The notes below the pieces were generated by a model. The model had not been told where the DNA came from. It was given only the letters and a program-made list of their open reading frames with translations, and ran no database searches. Source: Mikania micrantha (Eukaryota > Streptophyta > Magnoliopsida > Asterales > Asteraceae). From it: a stretch of 64,000 bases of DNA. Each line of letters opens with the position of its first letter. Positions within the stretch are counted from its first letter, which is position 1. Positions 1 to 10,708 of this stretch are shown here, in pieces. Made by a program: the position numbers and the translations under genes. Location of the stretch: NCBI GenBank assembly GCA_009363875.1, contig CM018681.1, forward strand, positions 39,697,510 to 39,761,509. The letters run 5' to 3'.

Positions 1-1755
1 CGAGGACAGGAGGTTGTAGTATCTGCTGAACGTCTCAAACGGGTTTTTGGATTTCAGGATTCTCCAGATCAGCCTTTCCTTCTTGATAGATATCTTGTTC
101 GAGGATGTTTCATGCGATGCAATTAAGGTGGAGACTTAGAGGCCGGAGTGCTGAACAAGGCCTCTTATGCCCGCAGTTCAAGTATTTGTGCCATGTTCTC
201 TTTCACTGTTTGGGCTCAAGACGTGGTGGGTTTGATGACCTTCGAGAGACACTCCAGGTAGCCTTTGTGGCCTTAGTGTTGAACATCCCGTTCAACTTCC
301 CTGAGACGGTTTTTACACATATGAAGGAGAATGTATACCTCAAGGGAGACAAGAAGTTTTCAATGTATCCGAGGTTTCTCGAGATGATCTTTGATGCACA
401 AGTGCCGAATCTACCTAAGGCCAATTAAGATATTCTCAGATTGGAGCACATGAGCGACACCACTCTTAGTGGAGTTCTAGATTATAGGGTAAAGGAGAGG
501 AAGCCTCCTACTCGTGGTAAGTTCAGCCATCTACTCAATCCTGATTATGTCGCACCTGTTGGAGACACGAACATTCGGACTCAGAGTTGGAAGATATAAT
601 TGTGCCGGGTGGTGATGATGGTGATGGAGATGACGGAGGTGATGCTGGAAATGCTAGTGGTGCAGTTGTGAGTGTTAGTGATGCAGGAGCTATTGGTGGT
701 GGTTTTGATGTTGGTGGTAGTGCTGGTGTTGTTACGGCTGGTAGTGGTGCTGGTGTTGGTGGATCTGGTGCTGCTGATGATGATGTTGATGTTGGTGCTC
801 TTCTTGACCTGGACTTTATGACTACTACTATAACCACAGTCTCTACTCAGTTAGAGAGGGTGGTACTACCTCAGCTGAAGAGAGAGATGATTATGATGAA
901 TCAGATCAGGATGGTGGTGAGGATGATGATGAAGAGGTTTCTGATAGCTCAGACTCTGATAAGCCTGATGATGAGTTTGAGAACATTATGGTTGGGACAA
1001 GGTTGGTGAAGAAGAGGCAGAGGCCAAGTGAGACAGAGCTTGATAGGAAAAAGATCAGGGATCCTTCTTTTGTTCCTGAGTTTGACTTTTCTCCTCCTCC
1101 ACGTACTTTCACATCTACTACTGCTGCTGCTGTTGTTCAGTCTACCTCATCCCCTCCTGCCAAAAGAAGAAAGACATGATTTGTCCTGCAGAGGCGGTCA
1201 GATTTGACTTCTGTTGCAGCAACCATTGTTACATCCGCTGCAACAGTTGCAGCTTCTTCACTGACCAGGTCAAGGGCAACACCTACACGTGTTTCTATTG
1301 CCCCTCCGACCTCCTCCGTTGTTGTTACAACTGTCTTCACTGCAGCTTCCTCTGGTCCTTCCACTACACGTGCTGATCCTTATATACTGACTGTTTCAGT
1401 TGCTAAACAGCTCAGCACATTGAACAATTTGGTCCTTCGGTTGATGGAGAGGAACCACGAGAAAGATCGGACCATTGCTCAGCTCAAGCAGAGGGTCAAT
1501 GAGCAGGATGCGCTACTACTGCAGGCTGCCGATCAGAGGACCGATTTGAGGGCCAGATCTGCTGATTTGGAGGAGAGATTACTCAAGTACATGGATGAAT
1601 ACAATCAGTTGGCCCTGACAGATGTTGGTTTTAATGACAGTATTTCAGCTCTTGAGGCTGAAAACTTGCGTCTATCTGAACAAGTTGAAAGCCTTAAGGA
1701 GTCCACACCTAGGCTTGAAGCCTCTGAGCCTGCCTCCGATGATTCAGACAGGGAA
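1..1755 (+). pseudogene. aORF of element W, N-terminal and central part (frameshifted)
   Basis: This is the first visible block of the accessory protein. Reading starts in frame 1 at base 1 and shifts near 115-125 into the frame ending at 428, continues as readable homology to about 597, then changes frame again. It matches the N-terminal domain of the Z copy at 42480-43090: both have a stretch ending in YPRF preceded by NIPFNF or NKPFNF, and both reach a YVAP motif. A Gly/Asp-rich low-complexity stretch follows (587-830), then a basic patch PAKRRKT (about 1156-1176), an in-frame TGA at 1177, an Ala/Thr/Ser-rich stretch, and a leucine-rich coiled coil (about 1387-1710). An acidic tail is cut by the E1 insertion. 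The function is unknown; the layout (globular N-domain, basic patch, coiled coil) would suit a nucleic-acid-binding or structural protein, which is inference. Confidence 0.6.
1751..1755. repeat. Target-site duplication of E1, left copy (GGGAA)
   Basis: GGGAA lies immediately before the E1 LTR start (TGTAACATC) and is repeated at 14508-14512 immediately after the LTR end (TGTGACA). A 5-bp duplication is standard for Gypsy integrases and shows that E1 has not recombined with another copy since insertion. Confidence 0.9.
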
Positions 1756-2544
1756 TGTAACATCAGGGCCGGACGCGTGCCGGAACAGTGATCGTAACAG
1801 TAAACATGTACAGTGATTCAGGTACACATTTCGTTAAACTATGTTTAGACTATTTATACATTTGATTAGCATGAAACTATTAAACGATTGTCTGAATCTG
1901 ACTGAAACCTTAGGGTTAAACAGTCTGAAACATGTCAGACAACACAGTGTTGGAACACAAATACTTGATGTGATATTAGTTGGCATAAACGTATGTGAGG
2001 TTTAACAAAACGAAACTAAAACGGTTATTGTTGCGGAATGCTAAACCGACGAGTTATTCGTATAGGTGACGATCTGTACGAATGATTCTGATAGTTTAAC
2101 GTTCTGAAATAATAACTTAACAGTAGAAAACAAGAATCAGAAAGCCAAACCATTGACGTGTTCGTTCGAATGACGATTCGAACGAATACGCGCGATGGTG
2201 ACGCGATTTGATGAAACGATAACGAAAACGAATAACGACACGAACGATCATAAATTTAAAGAAATATAATATTTCTTATTTTACAATTTTGAAACTCATC
2301 AAAAGAAAATTTAAATATAACTATTTTATTAAAACGCGAAACAATAAACGAAACGCGTAAAAAATAACGGGTTTCGACAAATAAATTTATTAAACGAAAT
2401 TTAAAATAATTATTAAAATTTAAATAGTAATTTAATTGTTAAAAATAGTCTTTTATTTTAATTACGAAAAATACGCGTAATTTTCCGGATACGCGACGAA
2501 ACTACGAACTGAGCAACCAAAACGGACCCGGACACCACTCGGGG

Positions 2545-2552
2545 TATAAAAA
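2545..2552 (+). promoter_or_regulatory. TATA box of E1 5' LTR promoter
   Basis: TATAAAAA sits in a GC-richer context after the AT-rich U3, followed 30-50 bp later by a CT-rich tract, the usual layout of a plant core promoter. The same octamer is at the equivalent place in the 3' LTR (11498-11505), and E2 has TATAAAA in its LTRs. Confidence 0.6.
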
Positions 2553-2980
2553 CCTTGAGTGTGTTGATTTTCTTCATTTTCACACACACAAACCCTACTC
2601 TCTCTCTCATTTCCGGCCAAACTCAACACCACCACCATATCACCTTCAATCCTTCATATCTAGCTCGTTTCTTCACCGATTTGGATGATTCTTGCGCCCA
2701 CGCGTAGCTCTTGAAGCCTTCTACATGAAAGTACAACCGATCTAAAGCCAACTCCACTGAAAATCAAGGTATAATCAAAAGAAAACTCGAAAAAGTAGGG
2801 TTTTCTAGCACACCTCTCGACCCACACACCCATAACCGGTTGTTGACACCACCTTTCGAACAACCAGACCCATGAAAAACCAATCCATGAATGATGCTAA
2901 CCTCAGATCGGTTCTTCGATCATGATCAATTCGAAGAAGATGAGAACATTGTACACAAGTTCGTGAGCTGCACATGGCCG

Positions 2981-3265
2981 AACCCTGAAAGGGTGGCCGA
3001 ACCATTTGCAGCGAACCTTTGCCTTCACCGGCGAACCCTCGCGGTCCCCCGAACCTTCTCCGGCGAAATAGCAGGTCACGAACCTTGTACAAGCGACGAA
3101 CCCTTGTCATGTTCACGAACCCTTCTCTTCTCCGGCGAACCTTCTAACGAACACATGCAGCGAATCCTTTCAGTCACGAGCTCTCCTGGCCGAACCTATG
3201 ATTGGCTAATCTCCGGCGAACCCTAGAAGACACGAACCAGTAACAGCCACCGAACCTTATGTTGA
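2981..3265 (+). repeat. CGAACC hexamer cluster in E1 5' LTR
   Basis: CGAACC or one-off variants recur well over a dozen times in under 300 bp, typically as GGCGAACCCT or CGAACCTTCTCC. The array lies downstream of the TATA box, so it should be in transcribed LTR sequence. The same cluster is in the 3' LTR (about 11930-12215) and, as GGTTCG, in the - strand solo LTR S (46866-47480). It is absent from E2, so it marks a Tekay subfamily. Confidence 0.75.
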
Positions 3266-3327
3266 TAGAATAGGTTCGCTGCCACCGGCCATCCCATTTC
3301 TTTGGTTGATATTTTGTTTTATTTTGT

Positions 3328-3665
3328 CCGGCCCAACAATTTTCGAACTACTATGTGATATGCACGATCAAGAGGCCCAACAAAGCCCACATCCATTTTA
3401 TTTCAGCCTCATTTTCGGCCCAAAACACTGGCCCATACGCCCACCATTAGCCAGTCCATACAATTGACTTGGCCCACTTTCATTTAGTAGTAAACCACGT
3501 TGAATTAATTCATCCCACATGCTGAAATTGTCCCAATCAGCTTAAATCCAAGAGGTTAGGCCCAATAGGATTAAAACACTTTAGAAATCCCAATTGGCCC
3601 AAGCTCACTCGACCCAATTGTTTATACGGTTCACATGGCCCAAGTTCTACATATTCGGCCCAATT
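3328..3665 (+). repeat. GGCCCA motif cluster in E1 5' LTR
   Basis: About nine GGCCCA/GGCCCAA sites occur in roughly 340 bp. TGGGCC is known in plants as the site II element bound by TCP transcription factors, so these could be regulatory, although they are downstream of the TATA box. The solo LTR S has a comparable cluster in the same relative sense (46520-46790). Confidence 0.6.
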
Positions 3666-4289
3666 AGTTTAAATTCAAATTAATTCAAGGATTAAAATGA
3701 TTAATGATGTGTAATTCATTTAAATCTTTATGATACCAAGTTAAAGGTATTAGTAAGAAATTAGAATAAAGCTTTGGTCACAAAATTTAACTAAACACAA
3801 GGCTTAAACTAAAACAATTGCTTGATAACAAATCAATTTGAATTATATTGGGTCGAATAAGGTCTAACACCAAAGGTTGATGACCAAACTAGGACTAACA
3901 CTTACGCGTACAACAAATTTCTACAAACTTATACTTATAAAATACAACATCATGAAATCAATACAGGAGCGTGAACATTAAATCAAGTGCAAACAAAGAG
4001 CGCGTGTATTCTTATTCCACTTAGTCAAGCACTTCGGACATAAGGTGAGTTCATTTGTCCCTTTTCAAACTTATTTGTTTTATTTCGGGACTGAGAAGCA
4101 TGTTAAACATTTTCATAAAACTATTGAAATGTTGTTTAATGCTTAAACTTGGTACTTATGTTGAAACTTATTTGTGAAACTTAGTAATCATTGAAAAGCA
4201 ATAGACTTGAAACATATACGTTGAGTTTGATGCTTGAAACCATATGTTGGATGTTTGTGAAACTTGATGCTTAAAATCAATGGTTGGTT

Positions 4290-4595
4290 ACTTGATACAA
4301 TTACATTAGACTTGATTCTATTACATGAGACTAAATGCTATTACATGAGACATGATACAATTACATGAGACTAAATGCTATTACATGAGATTTGAAACAA
4401 TTACATGAGACTAAATACTATTACATGAGACTAAATACTATTACATGAGACTAAATGCTGTTACATGAGAATTGATTCAATTACATGAGACTTGATACAA
4501 TTACATGAGGCTAGATTCAATTACATGAGACTTGATTCAATTACATGAGAATTGATACTATTACATGAGACTTGATACTATTACATGAGATATGA
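4290..4595 (+). repeat. 20-bp tandem repeat array in E1 5' LTR
   Basis: About 15 copies of an exact 20-bp period, consensus close to ATTACATGAGACTTGATACT, run head to tail. The period is visible because the units fall in register on the 60-base lines. The same array occurs in the 3' LTR (about 13239-13545). No coding potential is seen. Confidence 0.9.
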
Positions 4596-4734
4596 TGTTG
4601 GAAACTATTTCTTGCTCCTAGGCCATCATACATGTATCTAACCATAGTCTACGTAATTGCTAAACGTCTGGTATTCCAGAGCTTGTACCTATGGGGTGAG
4701 ATACATGTAATAACATAAACGTAATGATACTCAG

Positions 4735-5150
4735 CTATTACCTGGTTATAAGGGACATGTAATTGCTAGACTTCTGGATATTCCAGAGCTTTTGTCAGCT
4801 TATAAGAGGTATGTAAAGGCTAAACATGAAAGTATCGATTCTAAGCTATTACCTGGTTATAAGGGACACGTAATTGCTAGACTTCTGGATATTCCAGAGT
4901 TGGTGTCGGCTTATATGAGGTATGTAAAGGCTAAACATAAACGTAACGTTACGGGGCTATTATCTGATTATAAGGGACATATAATTGCTAAACGTCTGGT
5001 ATTCCAGAGCTTTTGTCGGCTTATAAGAGGTATGTAAAGGCTAATCATGAACTTGTTGAATGCTAAGCTATTATCTATATAAGAGACATGTAATTGCTAA
5101 ACTTATGATATTCCAGCGCTTTTGTCTGCTTATAGGAGATATGTAATTGC
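4735..5150 (+). repeat. 111-bp tandem repeat, four copies, in E1 5' LTR
   Basis: Units begin at 4735, 4846, 4957 and 5068 (CTATTACCTGG or CTATTATCTGA/CTATTATCTAT), each 111 bp after the last; the fourth is slightly degenerate. The 3' LTR has a single unit at 13687 whose start matches copy 1 and whose end matches copy 4. An 81-codon open frame here (4792-5037) follows the repeat and is not a gene. Confidence 0.88.
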
Positions 5151-5896
5151 TAAACTATGTGCGTGTGAGTCTATGATGCTTGATAAACGTAATGAGAAAC
5201 TAACACTTATGAATACAATAGACATAAAAACTTTGAAACAGATAACAAAGGCTTTGATGAGGATTGAATTGACTGGTAGGTAAAATGCTTAATTATTATT
5301 AACAACAGTGTCATATCCGAATTAGTATGTGGTGGGATGGCGTCTGGGCGGGTCGTAGGCTCGACTCAGGGGTATGCCCTATACATAAGCATACCGATTT
5401 GGATATTACATGTGGAGTTAATGAGGTTAAGGTTTTACTGAAAGAGGTTTGTGAAACTATTTTTAAACTTATAAACTATATGAACTCACCAACCGTTGTG
5501 TTGACTTGATCTTTTTACATGCTTTCTCAGGTGAAGAACAGGTTTAATCTTAAGCTGTTGGATATGCTTACTAGGCTGCCCAGTTAGAGGACCTAGTAGA
5601 CTTTTGGGAAGCACAACTTTTGTTGATGACACATAATACTTTTGATATCTTGTACATATACAAGATATATACATTATTCTTTTGGTTAGGTTTACTTAGT
5701 TAAATTGCAGAACATTGCTATTGTAATTTAACTTTGTAATCCTACATATCATTTGATTGTGCTTTAGATATTCTTAAACGTTGATGCTATGTAAACAATC
5801 TGATCATCACGATTATCACCCGCGATATCACGCCCCGGGAACCTTCCGCCCGACGGGGACCTCGGTCCAACCCCGCCGGCTCGGGGTGTGACAGAT

Positions 5897-5908
5897 TGGT
5901 ATCAGAGC
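5897..5908 (+). promoter_or_regulatory. E1 primer-binding site (tRNA-iMet)
   Basis: TGGTATCAGAGC lies three bases after the LTR end and is complementary to the 3' end of plant initiator methionine tRNA, the usual primer of minus-strand DNA synthesis in plant LTR elements. Confidence 0.9.
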
Positions 5909-6062
5909 TCAAGGTTATAGAGAATAATAGGTCATTTACTTAAACGGTTTGGCCTAGACTATAACTTAGGGACCCTCATTTAGAGAACTCAAGACTTAAG
6001 TTTGCATTATGTTTTCTGCATTCGATCAATGCACTAACCAAATTCTTTTGGTTATGATCAGA

Positions 6063-9000
6063 ATGCCGCCGAGAAAACAACCTACTCCGCAAGTCTCTGC
6101 TCCTCACTCTTCGACTCCTACACCCCCGGATTCACCACTGCCACCTCCACCTCCTCCGCACTCTCCACCACCAGGCTCAAGCAATACACCGACACTGGAT
6201 CCTGCTACTATCGCGTTGGCTACGCTACTAAGTACTCAACTGACAAGCCAACTGAAAGAGGTCATCCCAGAGATGATAAATCGGATTCAGGGGCATGGCA
6301 ACACCTCTGCCCATACCACCGGAGAGGCTAGTGGAAACACTGGTCATACGTCTGATTGCTCCTACAAATCCTTTGTAGGATGCAAACCTCCTAGTTTCAC
6401 TGGAGTTGAAGGAGCTGTTGGATTAATCCAATGGCTAGAGAAAATGGAGAACACTCTGGACATTAGCAGCTATCCAGAACACCATAAGGTTCGCTATGCA
6501 GCTGGCTCATTCAGCAAGCGAGCTCTAACATGGTGGAACGCACAGATCAGGGCTAAGGGGAGAGATGAAGCAATGGCGATGCCCTGGGCAGAATTTAAGC
6601 TTCTTCTGAGGAATGAGTTTTGCCCGAAACATGAACTACAACAACTGGAGATTGAGCTCTCGAATCATGAGATGAAGGGAGCTGATCATATGACTTTTAC
6701 CAACCGCTATCATGAACTGGTAGCCCTGGTGCCAGAAATGGTACCAACCTTGGAGAAACTAATTGATCGCTATGTGGTAGGATTACCTTCATGTATACAA
6801 AGCGTTGTACTGGCTTCATATCCTGCTACTTTGGAGTCAGCCATTTCCCTCTCTGCTAAGCTTACCAAAGTAATGGTAAAGTCTGGAGTTTTAAAAGATG
6901 AAGCTGGAAAAGCCAAGGAGACAACATCAAAGAAACCCGAGTACCACCAGAAAAAGAAACAGAAGGTGGTAAAGAACTATGCGGCCGTCACTCCTTTGAG
7001 ACAGGCACCTGCAACACCTGTCAACCCTCCTACTAGGGGTTATGGAGGGGAATATCCCAAGTGCACAAACTGCAAGTATCATCATCCTGCTGGTGCTCAA
7101 TGCAGGAAGTGCACGAATTGTGGCCGGTTTGGCCATTGGGTGAACAATTGCCGCTTTGCGGTGAATCAGGCTACCAACACTGCAACAAGAGCACTACCAC
7201 CACCACCACAGAACCCAGGCAACAACAACAACAGAGGCTGTTACAACTGCGGGGAAAAAGGTCACATCTCCCGCAACTGTCCAAAGAAGGTGCAAGCTGG
7301 AGCACAAGCACCTCGTGGACGAGCTTTTGTCATTGGAGCCAATGCTGCACGTCAGGACCCTAATGTGGTCACTGGTACATTTCTTTTACATGACTCTTAT
7401 GCATCCATACTATTTGATACTGGTGCAGACCAGAGTTTTATTTCATCTGATTTTGCACGACAACTTAGTCTTACTGAGGATACTTTAGACTCCCCTTACA
7501 TTATTGAAGTAGCTAATGGGAAACAAGTTACAGTTAGCACTATACTTAGGAACTGCCCACTTACACTTATAGATCATACATTTTCCATCGACTTGTTGCC
7601 GATGGAGTTGGGCAGTTTCGATATCATCGTGGGGATGGATTGGCTCTCACTCAATCGAGTTGAAGTCATCTGTTCCGAGAAGCTACTTCGGATTCCAGTA
7701 ACGGATGATCGTGTAATGGAAGTTCGTGGGGATCAAGCCAAGAGAAACGTAAAGATCATATCATGCATAAAAGCGCGTAAGTGTCTGCAAAAGAAGTGCA
7801 TAGCATTCTTGGCTCATGTGGTAGAGAAGGACAAAGACAAGAAAACAATACAAGACGTACCGATAGTGAAGGAATATCCTGAAGTATTTCCGGAGGATTT
7901 ACCTGGTTTGCCACCTGGGCGACGGGTAGAGTTTCGTATCGATCTGATTCCTGGAGCAACGCCTGTTGCTAAATCTCCTTATAGGTTAGCACCTTCGGAG
8001 ATGCAGGAATTATCTAACCAACTACAGGAACTACTTGATAAAGGTTTCATCCGACCGAGCTACTCGCCTTGGGGAGCTCCGGTTCTGTTTGTGAAAAAGA
8101 AGGATGGATCCTTTCGTATGTGCATAGACTACAGAGAGCTAAACAAACTAACCATCAAGAATCGGTATCCGTTACCGAGGATTGATGATTTATTTGATCA
8201 ATTGCAAGGAGCTCAGTACTTTTCGAAGATCGATCTACGTTCCGGATACCATCAGCTTAGAGTGCAAGACGAAGACATACCGAAGACGGCGTTTCGTACC
8301 AGATACGGGCATTACGAGTTCATGGTGATGCCTTTTGGTTTAACGAATGCACCCGCGGTTTTCATGGATCTCATGAACCGTGTGTGTAAGCCGTACTTAG
8401 ATCAATTTGTTATTGTTTTCATTGATGACATATTGATCTATTCTAAAAGCAAAGCAGAACACGAGCAACATCTGAGAACGATCTTGGAACTGTTAAAAGA
8501 AGAGAAACTCTATGCCAAATTCTCTAAGTGTGAGTTTTGGTTAAAAGAGGTTCAATTCCTAGGCCATGTTGTTAACAGTGAGGGAATTCACGTTGATCCT
8601 GCCAAGATAGAGGCAATAAAAGACTGGGACACTCCGAAGACACCTACGGAGATACGTTCTTTTCTAGGCTTAGCAGGTTATTACAGAAGGTTCATCTCGA
8701 ACTTTTCTAAGATAGCTCTGCCACTCACGAAGCTAACACAGAAAAGCGAGCCGTTCATTTGGGAACAAAAACAAGAAGAAGCCTTTCAGACATTGAAACA
8801 AAAGCTATGTGATGCCCCGATCTTATCTCTCCCAGATGGTTGTGATGACTTTGTTGTTTATTGTGATGCATCTCATCAGGGACTTGGCTGTGTACTTATG
8901 CAGCGGGACAAAGTCATTGCCTACGCTTCGAGACAACTAAAGATTCATGAGAAGAACTACACAACTCATGATCTGGAATTGGGAGCAGTGGTGTTTGCAC

Positions 9001-9962
9001 TGAAGATCTGGAGGCATTACTTATATGGAACCAAGTGTACCATATTTACAGACCACAAAAGTCTGCAACACATATTCGATCAGAAGGAACTCAACATGCG
9101 ACAGCGGCGTTGGGTTGAGCTTCTGAATGACTATGACTGTGTGATTAAATACCATCCGGGCAAGGCAAACGTTGTTGCTGATGCCTTGAGCCGGAAGGAA
9201 CGGGTCAAACCCTTGCGCGTCAGAGCAATGGGAATGACTGTGCAGACAAGTTTACACGATCACATTAGGCAAGCACAACAGGAAGCAATTGAACGAGGAA
9301 ACTTGAAGAAAGACTTAGATTGTGGTGTGGAGAAACAATTGGAAACAAAACCCGATGGACTTGTTTACTTCAAGGATCGTATCTGGATTCCTGCAGTAGA
9401 TGAGTTAAGGAAACTTATTTTTGATGAAGCACACAAAACCAAGTACTCTGTGCATCCCGGTGCTGATAAAATGTACCAAGACTTACGTGCATTTTATTGG
9501 TGGCCGGGTATGAAGAAAGACATAGCTGAGTATGTTGGTAGATGCCTTACGTGTGCTAAGGTGAAGGCGGAACACCAGAAACCATCTGGTTTGCTGGAAC
9601 AGCCTGAGATACCACTATGGAAGTGGGAACAGATAGCTATGGACTTTGTTACCAAGCTACCCCGCACTTCCAGTGGACATGATACCATTTGGGTTATCGT
9701 TGATCGATTAACCAAATCTGCTCACTTCTTGCCGATGCGAGAAACGTACACGATGGATAAACTAGCAAAGCTTTACATCTACGAGATAGTGGTACGCCAT
9801 GGTGTGCCATTGTCTATCATTTCAGATCGTGATAGCAGATTTACATCAAGGTTCTGGCAATCATTGCAGAGATCTCTAGGGACGCAATTAAACTTGAGTA
9901 CAGCTTATCATCCACAAACTGGAGGATATGTTAAGAACTTGTGTTCTAGACTTCGGTGGTAA
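6063..9962 (+). CDS. E1 gag-pol polyprotein, truncated in integrase
   Basis: Gag-pol fused in one frame. I choose ATG 6063 (MPPRKQ) because the equivalent MPPRR/MPPRK start recurs in E2 and T; an in-frame ATG at 6009 adds 18 residues. After a proline-rich N-terminus come the gag core (about 6370-6900), two zinc knuckles (CTNCGRFGHWVNNC near 7110 and CYNCGEKGHISRNC near 7240), an aspartic protease (DTGADQS, 7416), reverse transcriptase (RMCIDYRELNK near 8117, FIDD near 8421), RNase H (YCDASHQG near 8860), the integrase HHCC finger (near 9450-9560) and the first two catalytic Asp (MDF near 9640, ISDRD near 9820). The frame leaves the conserved path just after HPQT at about 9918 and stops at 9962. 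Gag, PR, RT and RNase H appear intact. Confidence 0.9.
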   Translation: MPPRKQPTPQVSAPHSSTPTPPDSPLPPPPPPHSPPPGSSNTPTLDPATIALATLLSTQLTSQLKEVIPEMINRIQGHGNTSAHTTGEASGNTGHTSDCSYKSFVGCKPPSFTGVEGAVGLIQWLEKMENTLDISSYPEHHKVRYAAGSFSKRALTWWNAQIRAKGRDEAMAMPWAEFKLLLRNEFCPKHELQQLEIELSNHEMKGADHMTFTNRYHELVALVPEMVPTLEKLIDRYVVGLPSCIQSVVLASYPATLESAISLSAKLTKVMVKSGVLKDEAGKAKETTSKKPEYHQKKKQKVVKNYAAVTPLRQAPATPVNPPTRGYGGEYPKCTNCKYHHPAGAQCRKCTNCGRFGHWVNNCRFAVNQATNTATRALPPPPQNPGNNNNRGCYNCGEKGHISRNCPKKVQAGAQAPRGRAFVIGANAARQDPNVVTGTFLLHDSYASILFDTGADQSFISSDFARQLSLTEDTLDSPYIIEVANGKQVTVSTILRNCPLTLIDHTFSIDLLPMELGSFDIIVGMDWLSLNRVEVICSEKLLRIPVTDDRVMEVRGDQAKRNVKIISCIKARKCLQKKCIAFLAHVVEKDKDKKTIQDVPIVKEYPEVFPEDLPGLPPGRRVEFRIDLIPGATPVAKSPYRLAPSEMQELSNQLQELLDKGFIRPSYSPWGAPVLFVKKKDGSFRMCIDYRELNKLTIKNRYPLPRIDDLFDQLQGAQYFSKIDLRSGYHQLRVQDEDIPKTAFRTRYGHYEFMVMPFGLTNAPAVFMDLMNRVCKPYLDQFVIVFIDDILIYSKSKAEHEQHLRTILELLKEEKLYAKFSKCEFWLKEVQFLGHVVNSEGIHVDPAKIEAIKDWDTPKTPTEIRSFLGLAGYYRRFISNFSKIALPLTKLTQKSEPFIWEQKQEEAFQTLKQKLCDAPILSLPDGCDDFVVYCDASHQGLGCVLMQRDKVIAYASRQLKIHEKNYTTHDLELGAVVFALKIWRHYLYGTKCTIFTDHKSLQHIFDQKELNMRQRRWVELLNDYDCVIKYHPGKANVVADALSRKERVKPLRVRAMGMTVQTSLHDHIRQAQQEAIERGNLKKDLDCGVEKQLETKPDGLVYFKDRIWIPAVDELRKLIFDEAHKTKYSVHPGADKMYQDLRAFYWWPGMKKDIAEYVGRCLTCAKVKAEHQKPSGLLEQPEIPLWKWEQIAMDFVTKLPRTSSGHDTIWVIVDRLTKSAHFLPMRETYTMDKLAKLYIYEIVVRHGVPLSIISDRDSRFTSRFWQSLQRSLGTQLNLSTAYHPQTGGYVKNLCSRLRW

Positions 9963-10674
9963 TTGGGATTCTCACTTGCCACTAATCGAGTTCTCCTACA
10001 ACAACAGTTATCACAGCAGCATCGGTTGTGCCCCATTCGAGGCTCTTTATGGTCGCAAATGTCGGTCACCGATCTGTTGGTCGGAAGTAGGAGATAATCG
10101 TATCACTGGGCCAGAACTTATTCAAGAAACTACAGACAAGATTGCTCAGATACAGCAAAGACTACAAGCAACACGAAGTAGACAAAAGAGCTATGCTGAT
10201 AAACGGCGCAAGCCGTTGGAATTCCAAGTGGGAGATCGTGTTATGCTAAAGGTTTCCCCTTGGAAGGGCGTAGTTCGATTCGCAAAGAAAGGCAAATTGA
10301 CACCACGATACGTGGGACCGTTCGAGATCATCGAACGTATTGGTCCTGTAGCATACAGATTGAGCCTACCAGATGAACTTAGTGGTGTACATGAAGTGTT
10401 TCACGTCTCAAACTTGAAGAAATGCCTTACTGATGAAACTCTTATCATACCAGTTGAAGAAATTCAATTGGATGAACATCTACGTTTTGTTGAAGAACCA
10501 TTGGAGATCATGGATCGTAAGGTCAAGCAACTGAGACGAAGTCGTATTCCTATTGTTAAAGTTCGTTGGAACTCAAAGCGCGGACCTGAGTTTACTTGGG
10601 AACGTGAAGATCACATGAGAAACAAGTATCCCCAACTCTTTGCTGAGGAAGTCGTACCGAATAACGAGTCTTAA
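9928..10674 (+). pseudogene. E1 integrase C-terminus and chromodomain-like tail, out of frame
   Basis: Continuation of the E1 polyprotein in the +1 frame. It carries the end of the integrase core, the GPY/F-like region (VGPFEIIERIGPVAYRL) and a C-terminal module with VKVRWNSKRGPEFTWERED, which resembles a plant chromodomain of the chromovirus type. Against E2, 32 bp are missing just upstream (near 9918), which removes the integrase catalytic glutamate and causes the shift. No ATG-driven expression is expected. The stop at 10672-10674 precedes the polypurine tract by about 25 bp, as in E2. Confidence 0.85.
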
Positions 10675-10697
10675 ATTTCGGGACGAAATTTCTCTAA

Positions 10698-10708
10698 CAA
10701 GGGGAGAC
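10698..10708 (+). promoter_or_regulatory. E1 polypurine tract
   Basis: CAAGGGGAGAC directly precedes the 3' LTR start, the usual primer site for plus-strand DNA synthesis. E2 has the matching tract in reverse at 19273-19285. Confidence 0.8.

Larger units (their letters stand above)
1756..5893 (+). repeat. E1 5' LTR (4138 bp)
   Basis: Starts TGTAACATC, ends TGTGACA, and is followed after two bases by the primer site. Landmarks in order are an AT-rich U3, a TATA box (2545), a CT-rich probable transcription start region (2570-2620), a cluster of CGAACC motifs (about 2980-3265), a cluster of GGCCCA motifs (about 3330-3665), a 20-bp tandem array (4290-4595), a 111-bp tandem array (4735-5150) and a conserved GC-rich 3' end. 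It is 339 bp longer than the 3' LTR, almost wholly because of three extra 111-bp units. Short ORFs in it do not resemble genes. Confidence 0.9.

Noticed and set aside
535..837. Minus-strand Pro/Ser-rich ORF
   Set aside because: Antisense of the Gly/Asp-rich part of the W aORF.
2891..3226. 111-codon ORF with many repeated motifs, present in both E1 LTRs
   Set aside because: It reads through the CGAACC array; two copies exist only because LTRs are duplicated. No family resemblance.
4290..4595. Possible CRISPR array or satellite because of a strict 20-bp period
   Set aside because: There are no spacers between units and the array sits inside a plant LTR; it is an LTR minisatellite.
4792..5037. 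81-codon ORF in the E1 5' LTR
   Set aside because: It follows the 111-bp tandem repeat, whose length is a multiple of three; the repetition explains the open frame and it is absent from the 3' LTR.
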